Positions 1-8,522 of a DNA stretch of 64,000 bases are shown here, piece after piece (position 1 is the first letter of the stretch; each line of letters begins with the position of its first letter). Source of the DNA: Treponema primitia ZAS-2 (GTDB taxonomy: Bacteria; Spirochaetota; Spirochaetia; Treponematales; Breznakiellaceae); assembly GCF_000214375.1 (NCBI RefSeq), contig NC_015578.1, forward strand, positions 1,984,001 through 2,048,000, given 5' to 3'. The notes under the pieces are model-generated. The model was given only the letters and a program-made list of their open reading frames with translations, did no database searches and was not told the origin of the DNA. Position numbers and translations under genes: made by a program.

Positions 1-2411
1 TACTCCTCCAGGAGATGAAGCTTGATCCCTGGCTGTCCAAATACGGCTGCCTGGTGGTGGATGAGGCCCATGAACGGAGCCTTAACATCGACTTTATTCT
101 GGGGCTCTTAAAGCGGGTTCTGGAATCCCGCCGGGAATTTAAGGTGATCGTCTCCTCCGCCACCATCAACGCCCAAATTTTTTCCGAATACTTCGGTGAA
201 TGTCCGGTGGTGAAGATCGACGCCATCACCTACCCGGTGACCCTGGTTTACGATCCTCCCTCAGGAAACGCATCGGCTGAAGCCGGCGCCGGGAATGCCG
301 CAGCGGAAATGCCGGCTATTCCGGTTAATAATTCCCGGACAGGCCGGGACCGGGGCGGCAGAGGCTTTTCTAAGCCTGCCGGATCCGCAGGCAGGCCGTC
401 ATCCGGCTTTGCGGGTCGGCCGGACGGTACCGGCGGCCAGGCCGGCGGCAGAAGGGCCGGTATCGCCCAAAGCTCTTCTGAGGATATACTGCTTGATAAG
501 ATTGTCGCCATCACGGATCGATTCATCAACGAACGGCGTGAAGGGGACATGCTGATCTTCCTCTCCGGGGAAAAGATGATCAAAGAGTGTATGAACCGGC
601 TTTCCATAAGCCCCTCAGGGAAGTACCTCCACATGGTGCCCCTTTACGGGCGGCTCGGCAAAGACGAACAGGAGCGGGTCTTTGAGGCGCCCCCCAGGGG
701 GAAAACCAAGGTGGTGATCGCCACCAATATCGCTGAGACCTCGGTCACCATCGACGGGATCACTGCGGTGATCGATTCGGGTCTTTCAAAACTGAATTAC
801 TACAACCCCCACACCTTTACTTCCAGCCTCATTGAAGGGCCGGTGTCCAAGGCTTCGGGAAACCAGCGCAAGGGCCGGGCAGGGCGCACCAGGGAAGGGA
901 CCTGCTACCGGCTCTATGCCCGTAAGGATTTTGAGAACCGCAGTCTTTTTACCACTGAGGAAATTTACCGCACCGACCTTTCAGAGGTGGTACTCCGGAT
1001 GGCGGATTTGGGGATCACGGCTTTTGAGGAATTTGACTTTATCTCCCCCCCGAACCGGGAGGGGCTTATCGCCGCCATTGATACCCTGAACCTGCTGGAT
1101 GCCCTGGAGAGCGACCATAGTCTTTCCAAGATCGGGAAGATGATGACCGAGTTCCCCCTGGCGCCCCGGCAGTCCCGGATCATCGTGGAAGCGGTGCTCC
1201 GCTACCCTGATGTTACCCAGGAAACCATTATTGCCGCAGCATTTCTCTCCACCCAGAACCCCTATGTGCTGCCCCCGGGGGAAGAAACCGATGCCCGCAA
1301 AGCCCATCACAGTTTTCGTGATCCCGACGGCGACTTTGTTTCCTACCTAAAACTTTACCGGGCCTATAAAGACGCAAAGGAACGGGGCAAATTCTGTGAG
1401 AAAAACTACCTGGATGAAAAAACCATGGCAGAAATTGTTAATGTTACTGAACAACTGGAAATGATTGTCAGCGATATGGGAGTACCGATACTTTCAGGTG
1501 GTAGTATCGAAGACTATCTCTGTTCGGTGGCCCGGGGGATGATACAGTTTGTCTGCGTCCGGGACGGCCGGGAACTGTACCGGAGCCTTACGGCGGATCG
1601 TATCCTGATCCATCCCGGTTCGGTGATGTTCCGCTTAAACCCCCAGTACATTGTGGCCGGGGAAATAGTCAAGACTTCCCGGATGTACGCCATGTCGGTC
1701 TCCCCTCTTTCGCACCAGACCCTGGAAAAGATAAGCGCCGAGCTTTTTGAAGCCCTGGGTGGCAGGGCCTTGAAATCCGGTGCCAGGTCCGACTTCCCCA
1801 AAGAAAAACTGAAAGGGGCCCGGGACTTTACCAACAACATCAAGATCGGCGATGAGGTCTTTGAGATAGAAACGGTAAAGGGCAAAAAAACCGTGCGCCT
1901 GCCCTGGGAACGGCTTTCCAGGGTAAAGGATAAGATCGGGAGCGACACCATGTTCAAGGGGCTGAAGGGTGTGGTTACCATTGATGACCGGTATACCCTG
2001 CTTGCCGGGGAAAAGCTTGCTCTGATCCTCTCCCTGGCCCCTTCCCTGGACATAGAGGGGGCCCTTACCAGAACCTGGCCCAGGAAGAAGCGCTTTAACT
2101 CGGAGCAAAACCTCCCGGCCCTGCTGGAGGAGCTTCCCCTGATCCTCGCCCCGGCGCCCTGGGGCCGCCAAACCAAAGGAACACAACTTGCAACGAAGTT
2201 CCCCGCGCAGAAAAAAGAGATGGGTTTTCTGTGCCTCCTGACCGATAGTAAGGGATACTACTGGTTTACCTGTTCCCGGGGTTTCCATACCAGCCTGAAT
2301 GAAAGCCTGGCCAGCCTGGAAACCCTGATCGACGAATTGGGAGAAGAAGTGGATATCGAAATCAAACACCAGGTAAACCAGATATACCGGCGGCTTTCAG
2401 ATTATTTGTAA
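1..2411 (+). CDS. hrpA: DEAH-box ATP-dependent helicase, HrpA-like, 5' truncated
   Basis: C-terminal part of a DExH/DEAH RNA helicase. The frame is open to the left edge (LLQEMKLDPW precedes the first in-window Met at 15), so Walker A lies outside. Visible are motif II VVDEAHERS, motif III SSATIN, the second RecA domain with ATNIAETSVTIDG, and motif VI QRKGRAGRT, followed by a helicase-associated/OB-type C-terminal half. Two oddities: a Gly/Ala/Arg-rich insert at about residues 83-155 (RGGRG, AGGRRAG) between the RecA-like domains, and the dispersed repeat at 2186-2209 read as LATKFPA. The family acts in RNA or ribosome metabolism; the exact substrate here is not shown. Confidence 0.93.
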   Translation, partial: LLQEMKLDPWLSKYGCLVVDEAHERSLNIDFILGLLKRVLESRREFKVIVSSATINAQIFSEYFGECPVVKIDAITYPVTLVYDPPSGNASAEAGAGNAAAEMPAIPVNNSRTGRDRGGRGFSKPAGSAGRPSSGFAGRPDGTGGQAGGRRAGIAQSSSEDILLDKIVAITDRFINERREGDMLIFLSGEKMIKECMNRLSISPSGKYLHMVPLYGRLGKDEQERVFEAPPRGKTKVVIATNIAETSVTIDGITAVIDSGLSKLNYYNPHTFTSSLIEGPVSKASGNQRKGRAGRTREGTCYRLYARKDFENRSLFTTEEIYRTDLSEVVLRMADLGITAFEEFDFISPPNREGLIAAIDTLNLLDALESDHSLSKIGKMMTEFPLAPRQSRIIVEAVLRYPDVTQETIIAAAFLSTQNPYVLPPGEETDARKAHHSFRDPDGDFVSYLKLYRAYKDAKERGKFCEKNYLDEKTMAEIVNVTEQLEMIVSDMGVPILSGGSIEDYLCSVARGMIQFVCVRDGRELYRSLTADRILIHPGSVMFRLNPQYIVAGEIVKTSRMYAMSVSPLSHQTLEKISAELFEALGGRALKSGARSDFPKEKLKGARDFTNNIKIGDEVFEIETVKGKKTVRLPWERLSRVKDKIGSDTMFKGLKGVVTIDDRYTLLAGEKLALILSLAPSLDIEGALTRTWPRKKRFNSEQNLPALLEELPLILAPAPWGRQTKGTQLATKFPAQKKEMGFLCLLTDSKGYYWFTCSRGFHTSLNESLASLETLIDELGEEVDIEIKHQVNQIYRRLSDYL
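262..475 (+). other. Low-complexity Gly/Ala/Arg insert in HrpA-like helicase
   Basis: In-frame GC-rich segment between the two RecA-like domains. It encodes a Gly, Ala, Arg and Pro-rich linker with RGG-like pieces (GRDRGGRGF, GRPSSGFAGRPDG, AGGRRAG). Short GCCGG/CAGGC-type DNA repeats suggest slippage expansion. RGG-like tails often bind RNA; that role here is inference. Confidence 0.6.
2186..2209 (+). repeat. Dispersed intragenic repeat, copy 1 (in hrpA)
   Basis: Core CAACGAAGTTCCCCGCGCA preceded by ACTTG. The same sequence occurs in murI, in the 17.3-kb hypothetical gene (one base changed) and in murG, always in this orientation on the plus strand. Here it is read in frame as LATKFPA. Confidence 0.85.
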
Positions 2412-2436
2412 GGCCCGCCGTGGTTCAAGGATCGTA

Positions 2437-3321
2437 ATGCAGGAAAAGGCGCCTTATCACCGATTCAAAGATTTTCTCGACCCCCAGGCGGACCGGTTCA
2501 GGATACTCGCCTCCTTGCTGGAGGAACTGGAGTTCGGTTTTTCCGCCATAGTCCTGGGCAATCTTCGCCATTTCTTTGTACTCCCCTACCGGGGGCAGCG
2601 TTTTTCCGGGGAACCGCCTTCAATAGTGCTGGTGGCCCACTATGATCGGGTAAAGGGCAGCCCCGGGGCCAACGACAACAGCGCGGCGGTGTTCATGCTC
2701 CTGGAAGCGGCGGTGCAGATGCGGGAAGAGGGGCTGCGGAACTGGCTTATCATCTTTACCGACAAGGAAGAGCTTGGCCCCGGGGAAGGCATACGGGAAC
2801 AGGGCTCCTACGGGCTGGCCATGAGTTTGCAGGAAACTTTTCTGAAGGAATGCCGCTATTATATCTTTGACGCCTGCGGAACCGGGGACACCCTGATCAT
2901 CTCTACCATGGCGGATCATCTGATGAAACACGAGACCGGCCAGGGCGCTGCCCGTACCAGGCAGCAGGTAAAAGGCTTGCGGGACGGGGCGCTGAAGACC
3001 GCCCGAAAACTCATGATGGACCGGGTACTGCTGGTCCCCACCCCTTTCTCTGACGATGCGGGTTTCCTCCGGGCAGGGCTTGCGGCCCAGACCATTACCG
3101 TGTTGCCCTCAGTGGAAGCGGCTACCCTGGCTTCCAACCTGCGAAACAAGCCGGAGTGTATCGACGCCCTGATCAGCCGGGAAGCCCAGGCTGCCAGCCG
3201 AAAGTTCCTGATACCCGAAACCTGGCGCAGCCTTAACGGCCCGGCGGACGGCGCCCACAGGCTCACCCCCAAGCACTACAACCGGGTGGTAAAGTTCGCC
3301 TGCGAGCTTTGCAGAAACTAA
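2437..3321 (+). CDS. M28-like zinc aminopeptidase/amidohydrolase
   Basis: A 294-aa cytoplasmic protein without signal peptide. The segment AHYDRVKGSPGANDNSAAV (about residues 66-84) matches the metal-binding core of M28 peptidases (His, then Asp in the ANDN context). FTDKEELG supplies the acidic catalytic/ligand pair and PFSDDAGF a later acidic ligand candidate. It starts 25 bp after the helicase, with AAGGA before the ATG, so the two may be co-transcribed. The natural substrate is unknown; the fold family is clearer than the activity. Confidence 0.8.
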   Translation: MQEKAPYHRFKDFLDPQADRFRILASLLEELEFGFSAIVLGNLRHFFVLPYRGQRFSGEPPSIVLVAHYDRVKGSPGANDNSAAVFMLLEAAVQMREEGLRNWLIIFTDKEELGPGEGIREQGSYGLAMSLQETFLKECRYYIFDACGTGDTLIISTMADHLMKHETGQGAARTRQQVKGLRDGALKTARKLMMDRVLLVPTPFSDDAGFLRAGLAAQTITVLPSVEAATLASNLRNKPECIDALISREAQAASRKFLIPETWRSLNGPADGAHRLTPKHYNRVVKFACELCRN

Positions 3322-3377
3322 AATTATCGAATTTTACACGAAAATTAGTAGAATTCTCTTGGAAATTATGAGAAAGT

Positions 3378-3521
3378 ATGGTATCATTTCAGTATGGTAC
3401 AGAAAGATATGTGAATCCCCTGGTAGATAAGGGCCAATTGGCACTTTCCATCCCGGAGAAGCCAAAAAGCAAAAACCAGCGGTTCAGGACTGTCTTGAAC
3501 CGCCGGTTGATAACTGTTTGA
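3378..3521 (+). pseudogene. Remnant of a Fic/AlbA_2-type regulator C-terminus
   Basis: A 47-codon open stretch ending in TGA reads RYVNPLVDKGQLALSIPEKP followed by KSKNQRF. This resembles the final winged-helix tail common in Fic-family and AlbA_2/RecG-like regulators (LV-x-G-x-L-x-x-T-I-P-x-K-P-x-S-x-x-Q-x-Y). Nothing upstream encodes the rest; an in-frame stop lies at 3369. The AT-rich DNA before it and the hairpin made by GCGGTTCA/TGAACCGC near 3479-3503 fit a decayed gene end. The family assignment rests on this short motif only. Confidence 0.45.
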
Positions 3522-3545
3522 GAACCGCCGGTTCAGGGCCGGGGC

Positions 3546-4097
3546 TTAGCCTTTAACCCGCAGTTTTGTTATTTCCCCGATATACATCCGGTGATAGTCT
3601 TTCTGCGGGTAGATTTTAGGGTCAATAGTTTTATCCACGAACAGGGCGGGATCAAAATCATGGGCATAGAGTTTGCGGCAGGAGATAACTTCTTTAGCTT
3701 CCTTAAACCCCAGGGACCCGTCGCTGAACACGATTGGAGTTAAGCCCCCTTCCTTTGCCTTGTCAATATCCCGGCCCGACTTTGCCCCGGCGATTTCCAG
3801 CGCCTTGTGGAACGGCTTGTCAAAAAAAGAAAGGCTGAACAGGGATGCTGCGTTGGCAAATTCTAGAGTATGCCGGGTGTTCCGTATAAACATAAAAGCT
3901 ACGTTCTTACCCCAGAGTACACCCAGGCCGCCCCAGGAGGCGGTCATGGTATTCCAGTTGCCCTTATCCCCCGAAACATCCCCGGCGGTGATCAACATCC
4001 ATTCATCTCCAATCCGCGCCGCCGGGGACCCGGCAAATTCCCGAATATCATTCTCTACCCATTCATTCCCCGCAGGAATAACGCCCGTCTGTTTCAT
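3546..4097 (-). CDS. Flavin reductase-like FMN-binding split-barrel protein
   Basis: 183 aa. WMLITAGDVSGDKGNWNTMT followed by ASWGGLGVLWGKNVAFMFIR has the shape of the FMN-binding split barrel of flavin reductase-like proteins, in which a Thr-Ala-Ser turn contacts FMN. FANAASLFSLSFFD and the later ISCRKLYAHDFDP also fit the family. Such proteins reduce flavin or bind it as a cofactor; the electron donor cannot be read here. It lies 29 bp upstream of pgi on the same strand. ATG start with no signal peptide. Confidence 0.8.
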   Translation of the reverse strand: MKQTGVIPAGNEWVENDIREFAGSPAARIGDEWMLITAGDVSGDKGNWNTMTASWGGLGVLWGKNVAFMFIRNTRHTLEFANAASLFSLSFFDKPFHKALEIAGAKSGRDIDKAKEGGLTPIVFSDGSLGFKEAKEVISCRKLYAHDFDPALFVDKTIDPKIYPQKDYHRMYIGEITKLRVKG

Positions 4098-4126
4098 AAA
4101 AACTCCTAATTTCTAATTCCTGATTC

Positions 4127-5701
4127 TTACACTCCCAGTATCTCGCTGTACGCATCCAGGGCGGCATCACCGGAGTTGCCGGATAACACTTTCTTGGTCA
4201 GAACCTTACCCAGCTGGACCCCTTCCTGATCAAAGCTGTTGAGGTTCCACACAAAGCCCTGGAACATAACCTTGTTTTCATAGTGGGCCAGCAGGGCCCC
4301 CAGGGCAGCGGGGGTAAGCCTCTTGCCGTAGATGAGGCTTGAGGGGCGGCCGCCGGGAAAATTTTTGTTACCGTTAGTATCGCTTTTGCCCTTGGCAAAG
4401 GCCACTATCTGGGCGGCCAGGTTTGCCTTGAGTTTGGTCTGGCTGACCGATCCTTCCACGGTGACATCGTCCCCCCGCTGGCTTTCGGTAAAGCCCACAA
4501 ACTGGAGGGGGATAGCATCGGTGCCCTGGTGGAGGAGCTGGTAGAAAGAGTGCTGGCCGTTGGTCCCGGGCTCGCCGAAGACTACCGGGCCGGTGGAGTA
4601 ATGCACCGGGACGCCATCGCGATTGACCCGCTTGCCGTTGGATTCCATGTCCAGCTGCTGGAGATGGGCGGGGAAACGAGATAGGGCCTGGCTGTAGGGC
4701 AGGATCGCCGTATAGGGAAAACCCAGAAAATTCCGTTCCCACACACCGATAAGTGCGTCCAGGAGGGCGGCGTTTTTAAGGATATTCGGTTCCAGGGCCA
4801 GCTTGTCCGCCTCGTGGGCGCCTGAGAGAAGTTCCTTGAAGGCGGCGGGGCCGAAGGCCAGGGAGAGTATCACCCCGCCCACCCCGGAAGTGGCGGAATA
4901 GCGGCCACCAATAAAGTCGTCAATATAGAAGGAGTCCAGGTAGGCGGGATTGCGGGCCAAGGGGCTGGTCTCGCTGGTCACCGCTACCACGTGCTTACTC
5001 GGGTCCAGGCCGGCCTTCTTCAGTTTTTCTTTTACAAAAAGTTCATTGGACAGGGTTTCCTGGGTGGTGCCGCTTTTGGACACCAGCACAAAAAGTGTTT
5101 CTTCCAGGGATACTGAGGCGGCTACCTGGGAGGCGTCGTCGGGGTCCACGTTGGAGATAAATTTTGCTTTAAGGAAACTTTTGCCCTCTTTTGCCGCCCA
5201 GTTTTCCAGGGCCAGGTACAGGGCCCGGGGGCCCAGGTCGGAGCCGCCTATGCCTATCTGAACCACGGTGGTAAAATTCTTTCCCGTGGTTCCCTTGATT
5301 TTTCCTGTCTGGACCAGTTCTGCAAAAGTGGAGAACCGTTCCAGTTCCTGGGCATAGAACTTGCCCAGATCTTTGCCTTCGTGGATCACCGGGCTGCCTA
5401 ATTGCCCGCGTAGGAGCTGGTGGAGGACCTTGCGGTTTTCCCCGGTATTGATGACCTCGCCATTCAGCAGGGCCTTGTACTTGCCGATCAGGTCCTGTTC
5501 ATCCGCCAGGGCCTGGAGGGCGTCCAGTTCTGCCTTCTCCACCCCCTTGGCAGCCCAGGAGTAGGTCAGCCCGCCTCCCGCAGGAACCTTGCTCGCCTTA
5601 ACCCGTTCCGCTGTCAATAAAGCAGAAAAATCCTTTCCCTTGTTGGGAAGGGCCGATAGTTTCTTAAACGCCCCGGTCTTGTCAAAATCCACATACGCCA
5701 T
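4127..5701 (-). CDS. pgi: Glucose-6-phosphate isomerase
   Basis: A 524-aa phosphoglucose isomerase interconverting glucose-6-phosphate and fructose-6-phosphate in the cytoplasm. Signature segments: GIGGSDLGPRALYLAL (about residue 151), the phosphate-binding VSKSGTTQETLSNE, the substrate loop MESNGKRV, and GEPGTNGQHSFYQLLHQG carrying the catalytic Glu and His. Length is near that of bacterial Pgi. The ATG at 5701 follows an AAGG-type ribosome site. It may share a transcript with the flavin reductase-like gene downstream. Confidence 0.97.
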   Translation of the reverse strand: MAYVDFDKTGAFKKLSALPNKGKDFSALLTAERVKASKVPAGGGLTYSWAAKGVEKAELDALQALADEQDLIGKYKALLNGEVINTGENRKVLHQLLRGQLGSPVIHEGKDLGKFYAQELERFSTFAELVQTGKIKGTTGKNFTTVVQIGIGGSDLGPRALYLALENWAAKEGKSFLKAKFISNVDPDDASQVAASVSLEETLFVLVSKSGTTQETLSNELFVKEKLKKAGLDPSKHVVAVTSETSPLARNPAYLDSFYIDDFIGGRYSATSGVGGVILSLAFGPAAFKELLSGAHEADKLALEPNILKNAALLDALIGVWERNFLGFPYTAILPYSQALSRFPAHLQQLDMESNGKRVNRDGVPVHYSTGPVVFGEPGTNGQHSFYQLLHQGTDAIPLQFVGFTESQRGDDVTVEGSVSQTKLKANLAAQIVAFAKGKSDTNGNKNFPGGRPSSLIYGKRLTPAALGALLAHYENKVMFQGFVWNLNSFDQEGVQLGKVLTKKVLSGNSGDAALDAYSEILGV

Positions 5702-5757
5702 ATTATACCCCTTGCTTTACATTACACCTTGCAAAAAAGCATAGCCTTTTTGCTAAA

Positions 5758-5782
5758 AAGAATTCGACCATGCCGAATTCTT
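5758..5782 (-). terminator. Intrinsic terminator after argR
   Basis: Perfect 9-bp stem (AAGAATTCG / CGAATTCTT) with a 7-nt loop, overlapping the first base of the argR stop codon. On the minus strand the stem runs into TTTTTAGC, giving the T-run expected for Rho-independent termination. A second small inverted repeat (GCAAAAA/TTTTTGC) follows at about 5731-5753. Confidence 0.6.
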
Positions 5783-6255
5783 CAATCTTCCAACTCCGGC
5801 ATACTTTCCTTCATGCGGTTTATGAAATCCTCTCCGCTTATCCCTTCCCGGAGGCACACGAAAACCGTATTGTCCCGGCCGGATATGGTCCCCAGCACAT
5901 CGTCAAGCCCAAGGTTATCCACCGCCAGGGCCACTGAATCGGAATGCCCCGAATAGGTTTTGATCACCACTAAATTACCGGACCATTCAATGGAAATATA
6001 ACCCCGCATGAAATCGTGGGCATAGGTCCGCTCGGTTTCCTGGAGTTCATCGTCCCCGGGCAGGGAATAGACATACCCGTTATGGCCGTCGGAAATTTTA
6101 CCGACCTTGAGGAGCTTCAAATCCCGGGACAGGGTTGCCTGGGTAACAAGAAAGCCTTCTTTTTGCAAAAGCCCCAAGAGGGTTGCCTGGGATTCAATTC
6201 TGTACGTTTTTATCAGTTTTCGGACTGCTTTTAACCGGGCCAGTCGTTCTTTCAC
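5782..6255 (-). CDS. argR: Arginine repressor ArgR
   Basis: 157 aa. The N-terminal winged helix includes ESQATLLGLLQKEGFLVTQA and TLSRDLKLLKVGK, the classic ArgR recognition region. The C-terminal half includes GTISGRDNTVFV, the oligomerisation and arginine-binding domain. The GTG at 6255 is chosen because GGAG sits 6 nt upstream; an overlapping ATG at 6259 is out of frame. ArgR proteins repress arginine biosynthesis or activate catabolism when arginine is bound. No arginine genes are adjacent, so its targets here are unknown. Confidence 0.93.
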   Translation of the reverse strand: MKERLARLKAVRKLIKTYRIESQATLLGLLQKEGFLVTQATLSRDLKLLKVGKISDGHNGYVYSLPGDDELQETERTYAHDFMRGYISIEWSGNLVVIKTYSGHSDSVALAVDNLGLDDVLGTISGRDNTVFVCLREGISGEDFINRMKESMPELED

Positions 6256-6480
6256 TCATGTCTCCATCAGTACAAAAGGAAACTATCACCTAGATAATAA
6301 TTATACCTAATGCTTGCATAAACATACAATACAAACCCGTTTTTTGCAAGCAGTTTCGGAGAAAAAGCGAAGGATACAGGATATTACGCTACTTTTGAAA
6401 AAAGTTTTAGTACTCTAGAAAAGATATTATTTCAAGCTATGTTATTACCGATACAGAAATAGGGGGACTCTTAAGAACCT

Positions 6481-7872
6481 ATGGATACAAATGTACTATC
6501 AGCCGGCAAAAATGACGGAAAGGTGAATATCCGGTTTTCTGAGGAAGACCTTGAAGCCTGGGCCGATTTTACCCCTCCCATGGGGGATGGCCTCCCTATC
6601 ACCAATGACTACCTGATTGCCCTTATGAATAAGCACAATATCAGCTACGGCGTCCACTGGGATACCCTCAAGGATACCGCCTTCCAGTGCAACCTGGACA
6701 AAAAACCGGTTAAGGATGTGCTCATCGCCCTGGGGGACCCCCCAATCAAAGAAGTAAACGAGTATTACGAACTCAACCCCCATTTGGCAACCAGCTCGAC
6801 CCCGGTTCCGGATAAGAACAGAAACGGTCAAATTGATTACCGGGCCTATTCGCCCTTTGTTATCGTAAAAAAAGATCAGGTTCTTGCCCTGAAAAAACCG
6901 CGTATCCCCGGGCGGGATGGAAAAAATGTCCACGGAGTGGCGATCCCCTGTAGTACGAGCCGGACCGAGGGGGTAAGCGGGGGCAAACATACGGTGTCCA
7001 CGGAAAAGTATATCCTGTCAGAAATCAACGGGCAATTGATAGAAAATAATAAGGAATTAAACGTCTTTGAAGACCTGACGATTAAAGGTTCCGTGGGTTA
7101 CGCCACGGGAAATATTATTTTCCCCGGGGATATTACCATAAACGGCACGGTTGCCGACGGGTTCAAGATTTATTCCGGCGGATCGGTAACCATAAAACAG
7201 ACCCTTGATGCGACGGAGGTGAACACCAAGGGGGATCTGATCGTATCCGGGGGCATCATAGGCCGGGGCCGGGGCTTTTTAAAGGTCGGCGGCGCCATGA
7301 GAACCAAATTTATCCAGAACTGCCGGGCTGCGTGCAGGAAAACTATCACCGTTGACTCAGAGATTAACAATTCCAGTATCTACACTATGGAAACCCTGGA
7401 AATGGGGGATAAGGGTAGAATACTGGGGGGCGAAGTATACGCCATCCACGGAATTAAGGCCGGGGGCATCGGAAAAAACGCAGGAAAGGCAACCCGCATA
7501 CACTGCGGCATTGATTTTACCCTCCAGAAAGATAAGGAAAACTGTAACAATACATTACGGCTTTTGGCGGAAAAGCTGGGGAAACTCAGGGAGCTGATGG
7601 CGGTTCCGGAATCAGACCCGGAAAAGCAGACAAAAATGGAAGAACTCTTACATCGCCTTGAGGATGAGCAAAAAAAGAACACCCTCCAAATTGGAAACCT
7701 CATGGGCAGGATCAATACGGATGAAAACGCCGTAGTGGAAGTGTCCGGGGAAATCGCCCCGGGGACCCTTATTGAAATTTGCGAAATTGCCCTGTTCGTT
7801 GCCGAACCCCTGAAGCGGGTCAGAATCAGGCTGGATAAACCCGGTGGCAAATTGGTACACGAGCCCTTCTAA
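6481..7872 (+). CDS. FapA/DUF342 family protein
   Basis: A 463-aa polymer-forming DUF342 protein. The N-terminal third is the FapA N-domain. Residues ~190-340 form a repetitive beta-helix (GNIIFPGDITINGTVADGFK, GGSVTIKQTLDATEVNTKGD, IVSGGIIGRGRGFLKVGG). A coiled-coil stretch follows (about 350-415) and then a short final beta part. Relatives include flagellar assembly protein A of Vibrio, but many DUF342 proteins are not flagellar, so the role is open. Divergent from argR across a 225-bp intergenic region. No signal peptide. Confidence 0.85.
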   Translation: MDTNVLSAGKNDGKVNIRFSEEDLEAWADFTPPMGDGLPITNDYLIALMNKHNISYGVHWDTLKDTAFQCNLDKKPVKDVLIALGDPPIKEVNEYYELNPHLATSSTPVPDKNRNGQIDYRAYSPFVIVKKDQVLALKKPRIPGRDGKNVHGVAIPCSTSRTEGVSGGKHTVSTEKYILSEINGQLIENNKELNVFEDLTIKGSVGYATGNIIFPGDITINGTVADGFKIYSGGSVTIKQTLDATEVNTKGDLIVSGGIIGRGRGFLKVGGAMRTKFIQNCRAACRKTITVDSEINNSSIYTMETLEMGDKGRILGGEVYAIHGIKAGGIGKNAGKATRIHCGIDFTLQKDKENCNNTLRLLAEKLGKLRELMAVPESDPEKQTKMEELLHRLEDEQKKNTLQIGNLMGRINTDENAVVEVSGEIAPGTLIEICEIALFVAEPLKRVRIRLDKPGGKLVHEPF

Positions 7873-8009
7873 ATCTTTTCCTGACAAAAGGTATCTTTTT
7901 CAAAATGTATTGTTAAAAATCCGTTTTAATGTTATTATTTTTGTATGTATTCTTATGATGGTCGCCTAATGGGACCGCAGATAGGCCTTTTACGAGCTAT
8001 TGGGAGACT

Positions 8010-8519
8010 GTGATGTATAGTACTGGTTTAGCCTATTTGCTTTGGCTCGTTTCCGGTTTTGGCGCCCTGGGGTTTCACCGCTTTTACCTGGGGAAGATCC
8101 CCACAGGGCTCCTCTGGATGTGTACCGGCGGCCTGGGTATGGTCGGTTCTATTTATGACTTTTTTACCCTTCCCGGCCAGGTGAGGGAGGCGAATCTCCG
8201 GGATGCCCTGTTTGGCCGGCCCTCCCGGTCTATACACGGAGGGCAAAACTGGCGCACTGTCAGTGATGGACAGGCCAGGATAGTCCGGGAAAAGGAAACC
8301 GTGGAACGGACCATACTGCGGCTTGCAAAGCAGAACAAGGGTATCTTAACTGCCAGCGAAGTGGCCCTGGAAGCGAATATTTCCATGGACGATGCAAAGA
8401 AGGTTCTGGATACCCTGGTCAACAAGGGCTTTGCGGAACTGCGGGTCCGCCAGTCCGGTACCCTGGTCTATACCCTTCCGGAGCTGATGGACTCCGATTC
8501 CCCTCTGGAAGATTTTTAA
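8010..8519 (+). CDS. TM2-domain membrane protein with C-terminal winged helix
   Basis: 169 aa. Residues 1-60 are a TM2 domain: two hydrophobic helices with GFGALGFHRFYLGKIPTGLL between and around them. Residues ~95-169 (ETVERTILRLAKQNKGILTA, then SEVALEANISMDDAKKVLDT) look like a winged helix-turn-helix. GGGAGACTGTG precedes the ATG. A membrane-tethered DNA- or protein-binding role is a reasonable guess, not shown. It converges on mutS2, ending 3 bp before that gene's stop. Confidence 0.8.
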   Translation: MMYSTGLAYLLWLVSGFGALGFHRFYLGKIPTGLLWMCTGGLGMVGSIYDFFTLPGQVREANLRDALFGRPSRSIHGGQNWRTVSDGQARIVREKETVERTILRLAKQNKGILTASEVALEANISMDDAKKVLDTLVNKGFAELRVRQSGTLVYTLPELMDSDSPLEDF

Positions 8520-8522
8520 GGA

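Noticed and set aside
3479-3503. Hairpin GCGGTTCA/TGAACCGC as a terminator
   Set aside because: No T-run follows on either strand, and it lies in the coding remnant.
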